Below, one piece after another: positions 26,430 through 37,977 of a stretch of DNA of 64,000 bases; the stretch's first letter is position 1, and every line of letters starts with the position of its first letter. The DNA comes from Mycobacterium sp. DL440. Its GTDB lineage: Bacteria > Actinomycetota > Actinomycetes > Mycobacteriales > Mycobacteriaceae. A program made the position numbers and the translations under genes. The DNA lies in contig NZ_CP050191.1 of NCBI RefSeq assembly GCF_011745145.1, forward strand, positions 521,891 through 585,890, written 5' to 3'. The notes under the pieces were generated by a model that was given only the letters and a program-made list of their open reading frames with translations, ran no database searches and had not been told where the DNA came from.

Positions 26430-27158
26430 TCAGGCGATGTTCGCGCGGATTCCGACCGTGACGTAGGGCAGGGCCAGGCCCGATGAATGGGCTAGCGCCG
26501 GGTGAGTCGTCAACAGTTCCCGGACCTGCTCCAGTGTCCGGGTGCGCACCTTCTCCGGCGAGGTGATGCAGTAGCTGCGCGAGGCCACCAGATCGATGAG
26601 TGCCTGGGGCGTCAGGTAACTCGTCCACTCCACCTGGTGGCGTTCGACTCTGGAGAACGGCTCGGCCAGTGTCACCTCATTGGTGAACGGATCGTGTTCG
26701 GGCCCGATGATGCGGCCCAGATCCTTGACCCAGCCCGACCGCTCGTCGCGGGTGTTCCACACCAGGCCCAACCGGCCGCCTGGGCGCAGCACCCGGCTGA
26801 CCTCTTTCACGGCCAGTTCGGGGTCGAACCAGTGCCAGGCCTGGGCCACCAGCACCGCGTCGACGCTGTCGTCGGCCAGGGGGATCTCCTCGGCGGTGCC
26901 CAGCAGTGCAGGGGTGTCCGGCAATGAGTTCGACAGCAGCTCAAGCATTTCCGGGATGGGGTCGACGGCAATGACGTCCAGTCCGCGCTCGACGAGCCGG
27001 GTGGTCAGCTTGCCGGTACCTGCGCCCAGGTCCAGCACATCGTGGGCGCCGTCGGGGAGCAGCCAGTCGATCGTCTCCGGTGGATACGACGGCCTGCCGC
27101 GTTCGTAGGCTGCGGCCTCTGAGCCGAAGGACAGGGAACGCGCTTTGGGCGAGCTCAC
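26430..27158 (-). CDS. SAM-dependent class I methyltransferase
   Basis: A 242-aa Rossmann methyltransferase. Motif I is [19 protein letters not shown], the acidic strand end is [10 protein letters not shown], motif IV is [16 protein letters not shown], and the post-motif is [15 protein letters not shown]. The HWF and [16 protein letters not shown] signatures place it in the group related to yeast trans-aconitate methyltransferase-like proteins. GTG at 27158 overlaps the metX stop (GTGA), so it is the last gene of the SAM-IV-controlled met operon. The role of a methyltransferase here is unknown; it corresponds to Rv3342 by position. Confidence 0.85.
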   Translation of the reverse strand: MSSPKARSLSFGSEAAAYERGRPSYPPETIDWLLPDGAHDVLDLGAGTGKLTTRLVERGLDVIAVDPIPEMLELLSNSLPDTPALLGTAEEIPLADDSVDAVLVAQAWHWFDPELAVKEVSRVLRPGGRLGLVWNTRDERSGWVKDLGRIIGPEHDPFTNEVTLAEPFSRVERHQVEWTSYLTPQALIDLVASRSYCITSPEKVRTRTLEQVRELLTTHPALAHSSGLALPYVTVGIRANIA

Positions 27159-28285
27159 CGCTGTGCCAGCTCCAGCGTGCGGCGGACCAACTTGCCCACC
27201 ACTTCCGTCTCGACCAGGAAGCCGTCGTGGCCGTAGGCCGAGTCGACGACGTCGAGGCCGTTGCAGCCGGGCAGCAACTCGGCCAGTTCCTGTTGCAGCC
27301 GGATGGGGTAGAGGCGGTCGGAGGTGATCCCGCCGACAATGACGGGCACCGGACAATTGCCCAGCGCACTGGCCACCCCGCCGCGACCGCGGCCCACATC
27401 GTGGGTGGACAGCGCATCCGAGAGGGTCACATAGGTGCCCGGGTCGAATCGGCGGGCCAGTTTGCCGCCCTGGTACTCCAGGTAGCTCTGCACCCCGTAA
27501 CGCCCGCCGGTGGTCGGGTCCTCGTCGCCCTGGGCGTCGTTGCCGAAGCGGTCGTCGAGTTCCTCTTCACCGCGATAGGTCAGGTGCGCGAAGCGGCGGG
27601 CGATCTCCATGCCGGCCAGCGGCGCCCGCCCGGTGTCGTAGTAGTCACCGCCCTGCCAGTCCGGATCGGCCTTGATCGCGGCCACCTGTGTGCTCTGGGT
27701 GCCGATCTGATCGGCGGTGGCGCGGGCGCCGACGGCCAGGACGAGACCGGATCGGACCTCGTCGGGGTGTGCGACGAGCCATTCCAGGGCCCGGGCTCCG
27801 CCCATCGACCCACCGACCACCGCGGCCACCTCGGTGATGCCGAAGGCGGCCAGCGCGGCGCGGTCGGCTTCGACCTGGTCGCGGATCGTGATCTGGGGAA
27901 ACCGTGAGCCCCAAGGCTTTCCGTCGGGGCCCGGCGAGCCGGGGCCGGTGGAGCCCTGGCAGCCGCCGAGCACATTGGTCGAGATCGCGCACCACTGGTC
28001 GGTGTCGATCGGGGCGCCCGGTCCGGCCACCCCGTCCCACCAGCCCGCGGTGGGATGGCCGTCGCCGGCCGGTCCCGTGACGTGGGAGTCGCCGGTCAGC
28101 GCGTGCAGCACCATCACCACGTTGTCGCGTGCGGGGGACAGTTCGCCCCATCGCTGCACGGCGATCGACACGTCAGGCAGGACGGTGCCGTTCTCGAGCG
28201 TCAGTGCACCGATGTGCACCACGCCGATCTCGCCTTCGGCAGGCAACGGGAGGGTGGACACGGCCGGTTCTTCGGTGATCGTCAT
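27155..28285 (-). CDS. metX: Homoserine O-acetyltransferase MetX
   Basis: A 376-aa alpha/beta hydrolase-fold acyltransferase of methionine synthesis, transferring acetyl from acetyl-CoA to homoserine. The nucleophile elbow is [32 protein letters not shown] forms the oxyanion strand, [11 protein letters not shown] bears the acid Asp, and [11 protein letters not shown] bears the catalytic His. The ATG lies 20 bp after the metY stop. Its product O-acetylhomoserine is the substrate of MetY, so metY-metX is a pathway pair; the SAM-IV riboswitch upstream would shut both off when SAM is high. The M. tuberculosis gene is called metA. Confidence 0.95.
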   Translation of the reverse strand: MTITEEPAVSTLPLPAEGEIGVVHIGALTLENGTVLPDVSIAVQRWGELSPARDNVVMVLHALTGDSHVTGPAGDGHPTAGWWDGVAGPGAPIDTDQWCAISTNVLGGCQGSTGPGSPGPDGKPWGSRFPQITIRDQVEADRAALAAFGITEVAAVVGGSMGGARALEWLVAHPDEVRSGLVLAVGARATADQIGTQSTQVAAIKADPDWQGGDYYDTGRAPLAGMEIARRFAHLTYRGEEELDDRFGNDAQGDEDPTTGGRYGVQSYLEYQGGKLARRFDPGTYVTLSDALSTHDVGRGRGGVASALGNCPVPVIVGGITSDRLYPIRLQQELAELLPGCNGLDVVDSAYGHDGFLVETEVVGKLVRRTLELAQR

Positions 28286-28305
28286 GCCGGTCTTCTCTCG
28301 CCGTC

Positions 28306-29628
28306 CTACACCGTCGCCGCAGTCTGCGCGACGCCGCTGAACGGACGGGCGGCGGCGAATCCCTGCTCCAGGTCGGCCAGGATGTCGTCGATGCCCTCGA
28401 TCCCGACGGCCAACCGCACCAGACCGGGCGTGACGCCGGTGGACAGCTGTTCCTCAGGGGAGAGCTGTGCGTGGGTGGTCGAGGCGGGGTGGATCACCAG
28501 GGAGCGCACGTCACCGATGTTGGCGACGTGGCTGTGCAGCGTCAGCGCGTTGACGAACGCCTTGCCCGCTTCGACACCGCCGGCCAACTCGAACGCGAGC
28601 ACTGCGCCGGTGCCCTTCGGGGCGAGCTTCTGGCCCAGGTCGTACCAGGGGGAGGTGGGGAGTCCGGCGTAGTTCACCGACGTCACGCCGGAGTGCCCGG
28701 CCAGATACTCGGCGACCTTCTGTGCATTGGCCACGTGGCGTTCAACACGCAGTGACAGCGTTTCCAATCCCTGCGCGATCAAAAAGGCGTTAAACGGCGC
28801 AAGAGCCGACCCTAAATCGCGCAGCAGCTGCACCCGGGCCTTCAATGCGTAGGCGGGTGCGCCCAGCTCGGCGAAGATCACGCCGTGATAGCTCGGGTCC
28901 GGTGTGGTGAAGCCGGGGAAGTTGCCGTTGGTCCAGTCGAAGTTGCCGCTGTCGACGATCACCCCTGCGATCGCCGAACCGTGGCCACCCAGGTACTTGG
29001 TCGCCGAGTGCACCACGATGTCGGCGCCGAGCGCGATGGGCTGGATCAGATACGGGGTGGCGATCGTGTTGTCGACGATCAGCGGGACACCGTTCTCGTG
29101 CGCCACGGCGGACACGTTCGGGATGTCGAGCACATCTATTTGGGGGTTGGAGATCGTCTCGGCGAAAAAGGCCTTGGTGTTCGGCCGCACGGCCGCCCGC
29201 CAGCTGTCCAGGCTGTCGGGATCTTCGACGAAGCTGACCTCGATGCCCAGCTTGGGCAGCGTGTAGTGGAACAGGTTGTACGTGCCGCCGTACAGGCGCG
29301 GGCTGGACACGATGTGGTCACCGGCGCCGGCGAGGTTGAGGATCGCGAACGTCTCGGCGGCCTGGCCCGAGGACAGCAGCAGCGCGGCGACGCCGCCTTC
29401 GAGTGCGGCGATGCGCTGCTCGACGACGTCTGTGGTCGGGTTCATGATCCGGGTGTAGATGTTGCCCGGCTCGGCCAGCCCGAACAGGGCGGCGGCGTGG
29501 TCGGTGTCGCGGAACGTGTACGACGTGGTCTGGTAGATCGGCAGGGCCCTGGCGTTGGTGGCGCTGTCCGGGGTCTGGCCGGCGTGGACCTGCTTGGTCT
29601 CGAATGACCAGGTTTCGGGGGTTGTCAT
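28306..29628 (-). CDS. metY: O-acetylhomoserine sulfhydrylase MetY
   Basis: A 440-aa PLP enzyme of the Cys/Met metabolism family converting O-acetylhomoserine plus sulfide to homocysteine. Features: the N-terminal [13 protein letters not shown] and [35 protein letters not shown], and the PLP lysine in [12 protein letters not shown]. The ATG at 29628 has GGAGGAG about 10 nt upstream; longer frames read into the riboswitch leader. It is first in metY-metX-methyltransferase. The long leader (about 290 nt) contains a SAM-IV aptamer and short ORFs. Annotated metC in M. tuberculosis. Confidence 0.95.
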   Translation of the reverse strand: MTTPETWSFETKQVHAGQTPDSATNARALPIYQTTSYTFRDTDHAAALFGLAEPGNIYTRIMNPTTDVVEQRIAALEGGVAALLLSSGQAAETFAILNLAGAGDHIVSSPRLYGGTYNLFHYTLPKLGIEVSFVEDPDSLDSWRAAVRPNTKAFFAETISNPQIDVLDIPNVSAVAHENGVPLIVDNTIATPYLIQPIALGADIVVHSATKYLGGHGSAIAGVIVDSGNFDWTNGNFPGFTTPDPSYHGVIFAELGAPAYALKARVQLLRDLGSALAPFNAFLIAQGLETLSLRVERHVANAQKVAEYLAGHSGVTSVNYAGLPTSPWYDLGQKLAPKGTGAVLAFELAGGVEAGKAFVNALTLHSHVANIGDVRSLVIHPASTTHAQLSPEEQLSTGVTPGLVRLAVGIEGIDDILADLEQGFAAARPFSGVAQTAATV

Positions 29629-29680
29629 GGCTTGGTGTCTCCTCCGGGTGAGGGGATGAGGAAGGTATGGGTGTGATCGG

Positions 29681-29761
29681 CTACCGGACGTCTCGCTCGT
29701 CGACGATGACGACAAGCGAACATCGACAGTTCACGGACACATACACATGGTTGGCCTCCAT
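29681..29761 (-). CDS. Candidate 26-aa leader ORF with Cys codons in metY leader
   Basis: Between the SAM-IV aptamer and metY an ATG at 29761, with AGGGA 6 nt upstream, opens MEANHVYVSVNCRCSLVVIV and ends DERDVR. Two TGT Cys codons (29726-29728, 29720-29722) lie directly before a hairpin with a 10-bp stem (29693-29702 with 29710-29719). A nested second-frame ORF of five codons (29731-29748) reads M-C-M-C-P and has GGAGG 6 nt upstream. Cys-rich short ORFs acting as cysteine-responsive attenuators are described in mycobacteria, but these two are not shown to be translated. Confidence 0.4.
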   Translation of the reverse strand: MEANHVYVSVNCRCSLVVIVDERDVR

Positions 29762-29797
29762 CAGGTTTCCCTGTCTGTCTGGGGGCCCGTACCTTCG

Positions 29798-29917
29798 GAC
29801 CCGCGCTTGCCTTGCAGCCGCGAACGGCTGCTCAACCTGGTCATCACCCGGGGCACCCCACCGCGGTTGGAGGGTTGCCGGCCAGCAAGCCGGGGCTTGA
29901 TGCTGACACTCATGACC
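29798..29917 (-). promoter_or_regulatory. SAM-IV riboswitch controlling metY-metX
   Basis: The minus-strand RNA matches the actinobacterial SAM-IV aptamer almost base for base from memory of the mycobacterial example. It runs from GGTCATGAG, through the conserved ligand core GGCAACCCTCCAACCGCGGTG, to the closing partner GATGACC (P1) and the 3' pseudoknot stem ending GCAAGCGCGGGTC. The length, about 120 nt, agrees. It lies 170 nt before metY in the same direction. SAM binding should switch the met operon off. The expression platform is not obvious and the intervening leader contains short ORFs. Confidence 0.93.
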
Positions 29918-30056
29918 GGCCTGCAGCTTATCGCAACGCGCTGAGGCGGTGCCAGTCGGTTGTTCGGGGTGTTTGCCCGTTCTGTGCGGGCGGGACTGAA
30001 TCCCGTTCGGTTCGGCGGGTGCATGGAGGTGTTGGACGCCCGAACGTAAGCCAAAG

Positions 30057-30070
30057 TTACTGGTCAGTAA
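30057..30070. promoter_or_regulatory. Operator-like palindrome upstream of icd
   Basis: ttactg-gt-cagtaa is a 6-2-6 dyad of the kind bound by TetR/GntR-class repressors. It lies 125 bp before the icd start and 140 bp upstream of the SAM-IV aptamer that points the other way, so it could affect either promoter. No cognate regulator is evident nearby. Confidence 0.35.
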
Positions 30071-30194
30071 TGAAAGCTGCTCCTTCGCGGCCGTCCGCGC
30101 CCTTGTAGTCTGGCCCGCGATACAGAGCAGCGAATAACCGCGGGTGAGAACGAGTGATCCTCGTCGAACCCAGACTGACGCCGGGAGAGCAACC

Positions 30195-32435
<2,241 letters not shown>

Positions 32436-32451
32436 TCAGGTCTAGGTGGCA

Positions 32452-32488
32452 AGTCGGGGCGGCTCGGGATTCCCGGGCCGCCCCGACT
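32452..32488 (+). terminator. Terminator of icd
   Basis: The arms agtcggggcggctcggga and tcccgggccgccccgact pair over 18 positions with one G-U and almost no loop, 16 bp after the icd stop. A second inverted pair (cgtcgatttct 32505-32515, agaaatcgacg 32559-32569) follows before the convergent hydrolase. Confidence 0.85.
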
Positions 32489-32602
32489 GCTGTCTGGTAA
32501 GCATCGTCGATTTCTACCGAAGGGCGGTAACCCGCCCGAACGCGGACAGCCGTGGTGCAGAAATCGACGCAACCGCCATCGCCATGGCGTTACAAACGCG
32601 GC

Positions 32603-33430
32603 CTAACCGGTCGCGCGGGTGGGGCCAACGTGCCGGTCGACGAATTCGGTGATCACTCGGGTGATGGTGTCGGGTGCCTCGAACATCGGGACGTGTCCGA
32701 CGCCCTTCAAGGTCGTTACCACGGCGTCCGGCGCCAGGCTCTTGGTGAAGTGCCGGGTGAACCGCGGCGCGGGCAGCACCCGGTCCTTCTCGCAGATCAC
32801 CAGTTGGGTCGGGGTGCGGGAATCGCCGATTTCCATCAGGCCTGCGGTGGTCAGTGCTTTCACCATGAGCTTGAAGTAGGCCGGGCAGTGCGCCAGATCC
32901 TCGATCAGGTCGCGCCGGTCGCTGTCGTTGAGCACGTCGGGTGTGGCGCTGACGGCCAGGTAGGAAATCTGTTTGGTCAGTGGGAGTTTCAGCAGGTGTT
33001 GACGCAGCGCCGCGGTGGCGAGTACCACCGGCAGGGCCGCCAGGAACTTGCCGATGATCTCGTATTTGGCGGGCGTGAACATCGACCAGCCGCCGGCGGG
33101 GGCGATACCGGTCAGCGTGCGGGCCCGGCCGCGGCGTTCCAGTTCGAAGGCCACCCAGCCGCCCAGGGAATTCCCGACGATGTGTGCGGTGGTCCAGCCG
33201 AGCGTGTCGAGCCGGCGTTCGACATCGTCGGCCAGTGTCGCGACGTCGAGGAACATCGGTGCGTGTGCACCGCCGTGGTGGCCGGCCATCGTCGGGGCGA
33301 ACACCTCGTAGCGGCTCGTCTGCGCGAGCTGCGGCGCGACGTACTTCCACACGCTCTGTGACAACAGGAACGGGTGCAGTAGCAGGATCGGTTCGCCCGA
33401 TCCCAGGTGAATGGGTGCACGTTCAGCCAT
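32603..33430 (-). CDS. Alpha/beta-hydrolase fold enzyme
   Basis: A 275-aa alpha/beta hydrolase: oxyanion strand PILLLHPFLLSQSVW, nucleophile elbow VGNSLGGWVAFEL (Ser), acid CEKDRVLP (Asp), and catalytic His in GVGHVPMFEAPD. A cap of about 80 residues (APAGGWSMFTPAKYEI to MEIGDSRTP) is mostly helical. Substrate unknown; esterase or lipase-like activity is likely. ATG at 33430 chosen; an in-frame ATG at 33442 is possible. It corresponds to the Rv3337/Rv3338 position in M. tuberculosis, where the gene appears split; here it is intact. It is divergent from xthA across 72 bp. Confidence 0.85.
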   Translation of the reverse strand: MAERAPIHLGSGEPILLLHPFLLSQSVWKYVAPQLAQTSRYEVFAPTMAGHHGGAHAPMFLDVATLADDVERRLDTLGWTTAHIVGNSLGGWVAFELERRGRARTLTGIAPAGGWSMFTPAKYEIIGKFLAALPVVLATAALRQHLLKLPLTKQISYLAVSATPDVLNDSDRRDLIEDLAHCPAYFKLMVKALTTAGLMEIGDSRTPTQLVICEKDRVLPAPRFTRHFTKSLAPDAVVTTLKGVGHVPMFEAPDTITRVITEFVDRHVGPTRATG

Positions 33431-33502
33431 GCCGCCCGACATTAAGGTGATACCGCCGGTACCGCAAGAGGGCTGTCGGCACAGATCGGTAGGGTCTGGG
33501 CC

Positions 33503-34312
33503 GTGGCATCTCCGGCACCCCTGACCGTCAGCACCATCAACGTCAACGGCATTCGCGCCGCAGTCAAGCAGCGGTCCACCGACAACCTCGGCCTGCTGCC
33601 CTGGCTTAAGGAAACCGAGGCCGATGTGGTGTGTCTGCAGGAGACCCGCGCGGACGACGAGCAGCTCAACGACGCCCTGACGCCGGCCCTGGCCGACGGC
33701 TGGAACCTGGCTTCTGCCGTTCCGCATGTCAAGGGCCGCAACGGGGTTGCGGTGTTGTCGCGACATCCCATCGACGCGGCGCGATTGCTGGTCTCCGACG
33801 AGTTCGAGGCTCACGGGCGCTACCTCGAGGTGGATACCGCGGGGGTGACGGTGGCCAGTGTGTACGTCCCGACGGGCGAAGCGGAGACGGAACGTCAGCT
33901 GGAGAAGGAACGGTTCATGGCCACCATCGCCGCCCGGATGGCCGAGCTGCTGGAGCATGACGCGGTGCTGTGCGGGGACTGGAACATCGCGCACACCGAG
34001 AACGACATCAAGAACTGGAAGGGCAACGTCAAGAAGGCCGGCTTCCTGCCCAGTGAGCGGGCCTGGCTCACCGAGCTGCTGGCCACGGGCTGGGTTGACG
34101 TGGTGCGGGTGCTGCATCCCGACGTGGCCGGGCCTTACAGCTGGTGGTCGTGGCGTGGCAAGGCCTTCGACAACGACGCCGGCTGGCGCATCGACTATCA
34201 CCTGGCCAGCCCAACTTTGGCGGGCCGGGCGACAGCGGCCCGGGTGGACCGGGCCGAGCTGTACGCGCTGCGGTGGTCCGACCACTCACCGGTGACGGTC
34301 AACTACGGCTGA
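33503..34312 (+). CDS. xthA: Exodeoxyribonuclease III (XthA)
   Basis: A 269-aa endonuclease/exonuclease/phosphatase-family AP endonuclease for base excision repair. Active-site blocks: STINVNGIRAA (metal Asn), VVCLQETRADDEQ (metal Glu), YVPTGE, LCGDWNIAHTENDIKNW (catalytic Asp and Asn), WRIDYHLAS and RWSDHSPVTV (Asp-His pair). The GTG at 33503 has AGGG about 8 nt upstream. It is transcribed away from the hydrolase and converges on the DinB-like gene. Confidence 0.94.
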   Translation: MASPAPLTVSTINVNGIRAAVKQRSTDNLGLLPWLKETEADVVCLQETRADDEQLNDALTPALADGWNLASAVPHVKGRNGVAVLSRHPIDAARLLVSDEFEAHGRYLEVDTAGVTVASVYVPTGEAETERQLEKERFMATIAARMAELLEHDAVLCGDWNIAHTENDIKNWKGNVKKAGFLPSERAWLTELLATGWVDVVRVLHPDVAGPYSWWSWRGKAFDNDAGWRIDYHLASPTLAGRATAARVDRAELYALRWSDHSPVTVNYG

Positions 34313-34384
34313 GCGAGAACGCGGGGTGGTGCTTACGTGGCGAGTTACGGTCACTATTGAGCAGTAATCCGCCGCTTAGTGCGG

Positions 34385-35008
34385 TTACGCCTGAAGCCAG
34401 TCTGGACGACGGCCGAGGTGTAACAGGATCTTCTCGAAATCCGTTGCCGCCGACGCGTTGACAGCGCGGTCGAACGGTGAGGCCGCACTGTCGCGAAAGT
34501 CGCCATCGGGGATCCCCATGACCAGTGGCAGCACGGCGGTGACGATGTCGTCGGGCAGTTGGAACGGCACGCCCATCGAAGCGGCGACATCCCACCCGTG
34601 CACCGCGTAATCCACGAAGTGGAATCCGATCGCCAATTCGCCGGGGAACGTCGCATCCGGCCCGAACTCGGGTAATGCGAATGTCGCCTCGGTGATGCCG
34701 TCGGCCGCGAACGCGTCGAGCACGTCGTGGGCGGCAGCGGCATAGGTGCCGGCCGGGTCGGCGCGCACGGCGTCGCTCACTGTCGCGACGTTCCAGACGG
34801 CTTCGTCGGCGCCGTTTCCGCGGGCGGCCGCGGCGAACCCATGATGCTGCACGGTCATGTGCGCCAGAAGTTCGGCCAGCGTCCACTCCGCGCACGGCGT
34901 AGGGCGGTCCAGGTCGGAGGTGTGTACCGCGTCGACGGCTTCGACGGAACGCAGAACGGCGACGCGGTGAAGAGTGCGTAGGTCTGTCTCGATGGTAGGC
35001 ATACGCAT
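34385..35008 (-). CDS. TIGR03086/maleylpyruvate isomerase-like DinB-fold protein
   Basis: A protein of 207 aa in the mycothiol-dependent maleylpyruvate isomerase-like group: N-terminal four-helix DinB fold with LDRPTPCAEWTLAELLAHMTVQHHGF (metal His region), a central AAAAHDVLDAFAADG, and FVDYAVHGWDVAASMG (third metal His), matching TIGR03086. Members bind a divalent metal through three His and may use mycothiol; the substrate here is unknown. ATG at 35008 or 35002. It is divergent from a MarR gene, its probable regulator, with repeated operator-like sequences between them. Confidence 0.8.
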   Translation of the reverse strand: MRMPTIETDLRTLHRVAVLRSVEAVDAVHTSDLDRPTPCAEWTLAELLAHMTVQHHGFAAAARGNGADEAVWNVATVSDAVRADPAGTYAAAAHDVLDAFAADGITEATFALPEFGPDATFPGELAIGFHFVDYAVHGWDVAASMGVPFQLPDDIVTAVLPLVMGIPDGDFRDSAASPFDRAVNASAATDFEKILLHLGRRPDWLQA

Positions 35009-35031
35009 ACGATAAGCGTCAGCATACGATA
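35005..35031. promoter_or_regulatory. Direct repeat in MarR/DinB divergent promoter
   Basis: gcatacgata occurs at 35005-35014 and 35022-35031, a 17-bp period close to 1.5 helical turns. The first copy overlaps the DinB gene start and the second lies 23 bp before the MarR start. It is a candidate MarR site; the left copy also contains the start-codon region, so repression of the DinB gene is the simplest reading. Confidence 0.4.
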
Positions 35032-35053
35032 TTGCAACGCCTACGATGAGCCG

Positions 35054-36518
<1,465 letters not shown>

Positions 36519-36539
36519 GGGCCAGGGGAGGGGTCGGCG

Positions 36540-37556
36540 GTGAACGAGCCGGAGAAGCCGGGATTACTGGTACGGGTCCGCACGCGCTTTCCCTGGTTCG
36601 ACCATGTGATGCGGGCGCAGGAGCGCTATAACGACTGCAGCGGCAACTTCTACGCCGCTGGCATCACCTATTTCACGATTTTCGCGCTGTTCCCATTGCT
36701 GATGGTTGGCTTCGCCGGGGGCGGTTTTGTGCTGTCGCGCCGTCCGGATCTGCTCGAAGAAATCGAGCACCGGATCCGTGAGGCGGTATCCGGTGACCTC
36801 GGCCAGCAACTGGTGACCCTGATGGACTCGGCGATCGCCTCGCGCGGCACGGTCGGCGTGATCGGCCTCGCTACCGCGGTGTGGGCCGGCCTGGGCTGGA
36901 TGGCCAACCTGCGCGAGGCGCTGAGTCGGATGTGGGAGCAACAAGCTGAGTCCAGCTTCGTCGGCAACAAGCTCTCGGACTTGCTCGCTCTGGTGTCGGC
37001 GTTTCTGGCGATGGTGATCACCATCGGGCTGACCGTCCTCGGCGACCCCTCGTTGATGCGGAAGGTGTTGCGCTGGATCGGCCTTCACGATGGCGCGCTG
37101 TTGGGCAGCGGGTTGCGCGTCATATCGATCGCCGTGTCGGTCTCGATCTCGTGGCTGTTGTTCACCTGGATCATCTCCCGGTTGCCGCGTGAGCCAGTGC
37201 CTTTCCGCAGCTCGCTTCGGGCCGGGCTGCTGGCCGCGGTGGGCTTCGAGATCTTCAAACAGGTCGCGTCGATCTACCTGCAGTCGGTGTTGACCGGGCC
37301 TGCGGGCGCGACGTTCGGCCCGGTGCTGGGCTTGATGGTGTTCGCCTACGTCACCGCGCGGCTCATCCTGTTCGCCACTGCGTGGGCGGCGACATCCTCG
37401 GAGAGCCTGGCTGTCGCGCCGGTGCCACCACCGGAACCCGCACAGATCGTCACCAGGGTGCACGTCCACGAGGGGATCGGGGTGTCCGGCGCGGTGGCCG
37501 CGGCCGCCATGGGAGCCATTGGCGCACTCGGGCTTTCGCGGCTGTTACGGCGTTAG
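36540..37556 (+). CDS. YihY/YhjD-family inner membrane protein
   Basis: A 338-aa membrane protein of the YihY/virulence factor BrkB family, formerly mis-annotated as ribonuclease BN. Six helices with the family blocks NFYAAGITYFTIFALFPLLMVGFAGGGFVLS, GLGWMANLREALSRMWEQ and LRAGLLAAVGFEIFKQVASIYLQ are visible. GTG at 36540 follows a purine-rich AGGGGAGGGG site. Homologues are suspected lipid or anion transport proteins; LPS transport is shown only for E. coli YhjD-related proteins. Its TAG stop overlaps the TAA of convergent sugE within TTAG. Confidence 0.87.
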   Translation: MNEPEKPGLLVRVRTRFPWFDHVMRAQERYNDCSGNFYAAGITYFTIFALFPLLMVGFAGGGFVLSRRPDLLEEIEHRIREAVSGDLGQQLVTLMDSAIASRGTVGVIGLATAVWAGLGWMANLREALSRMWEQQAESSFVGNKLSDLLALVSAFLAMVITIGLTVLGDPSLMRKVLRWIGLHDGALLGSGLRVISIAVSVSISWLLFTWIISRLPREPVPFRSSLRAGLLAAVGFEIFKQVASIYLQSVLTGPAGATFGPVLGLMVFAYVTARLILFATAWAATSSESLAVAPVPPPEPAQIVTRVHVHEGIGVSGAVAAAAMGAIGALGLSRLLRR

Positions 37557-37870
37557 TGGCTGACGACCTTCAGGCCTACGATGCAGCCGACGACGCCGAG
37601 CATCAGGAGAACCTTGATGACCGACGCGGACTCAGCGCCGGTGATCATGGCGAAGGCGATGGTGAGCACCGCGCCGATGCCGACCCAGATTGCGTAGCTG
37701 GTGCCGGGCGGAAGGCTGCGCATCGCGACGGCCAGTCCGATCATCGAGAACACAAGGGCCACACCGAAAATCACTGACGGAACCAGACGGGTGAAACCCT
37801 CCGTCTTGCTCAGGGCAGTCGCCCAGACCGCTTCCAGGACACCTGAGACGACGAGAATCAGCCATGCCAT
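37553..37870 (-). CDS. sugE: Small multidrug resistance protein, guanidinium exporter (SugE/Gdx type)
   Basis: A 105-aa four-helix SMR protein: WLILVVSGVLEAVWATALSKTEGF carries the essential membrane Glu13, and LPPGTSYAIWVGIGAVLTIAF is the SMR signature. A Gdx-type guanidinium/H+ exporter rather than a broad drug pump is supported by the guanidine-III riboswitch directly upstream; residues KTEGFTRLVPS also fit the SugE branch. ATG at 37870 follows GGAGGT. It acts as a dual-topology or antiparallel dimer in the membrane. The gene is single here, and it converges with the YihY gene with 4 bp overlap. Confidence 0.93.
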   Translation of the reverse strand: MAWLILVVSGVLEAVWATALSKTEGFTRLVPSVIFGVALVFSMIGLAVAMRSLPPGTSYAIWVGIGAVLTIAFAMITGAESASVIKVLLMLGVVGCIVGLKVVSH

Positions 37871-37884
37871 GGCACACCTCCAAA

Positions 37885-37928
37885 CACCCCGTCTTGTCGC
37901 TGGCCGGGTACGGGTGCGCCTCGTCCGG
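37885..37928 (-). promoter_or_regulatory. Guanidine-III (ykkC-III) riboswitch of sugE
   Basis: The minus-strand RNA begins CCGGACGAGG, continues to CGTACCCGG-CCAG and ends GACAAGACGG-GGTG. This reproduces the conserved guanidine-III core CCGGACGAGG...CGUACCCGGUCAG...GACAAGACGG. The 3' strand lies four bases before the GGAGGT ribosome site (37876-37881), so ligand-stabilised pseudoknot folding most likely controls translation initiation, switching sugE on with guanidine. Confidence 0.92.
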
Positions 37929-37948
37929 TGCCATGTGCTGGCGATCCT

Positions 37949-37954
37949 ATTGTA
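37949..37954 (-). promoter_or_regulatory. Probable -10 element of sugE
   Basis: TACAAT on the minus strand lies 20 bp upstream of the riboswitch, giving a start of transcription near 37941 and a short leader before the aptamer. A TAAAAT at 37964-37969 on the plus strand could be the -10 of the divergent gene at 37978. Confidence 0.45.
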
Positions 37955-37977
37955 ACAACGAAGTAAAATTGCAGGCT

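Noticed and set aside
30144..30194. Upstream GTG start for icd
   Set aside because: The extra 17 residues are not typical of monomeric isocitrate dehydrogenase and the ATG at 30195 has the ribosome site.
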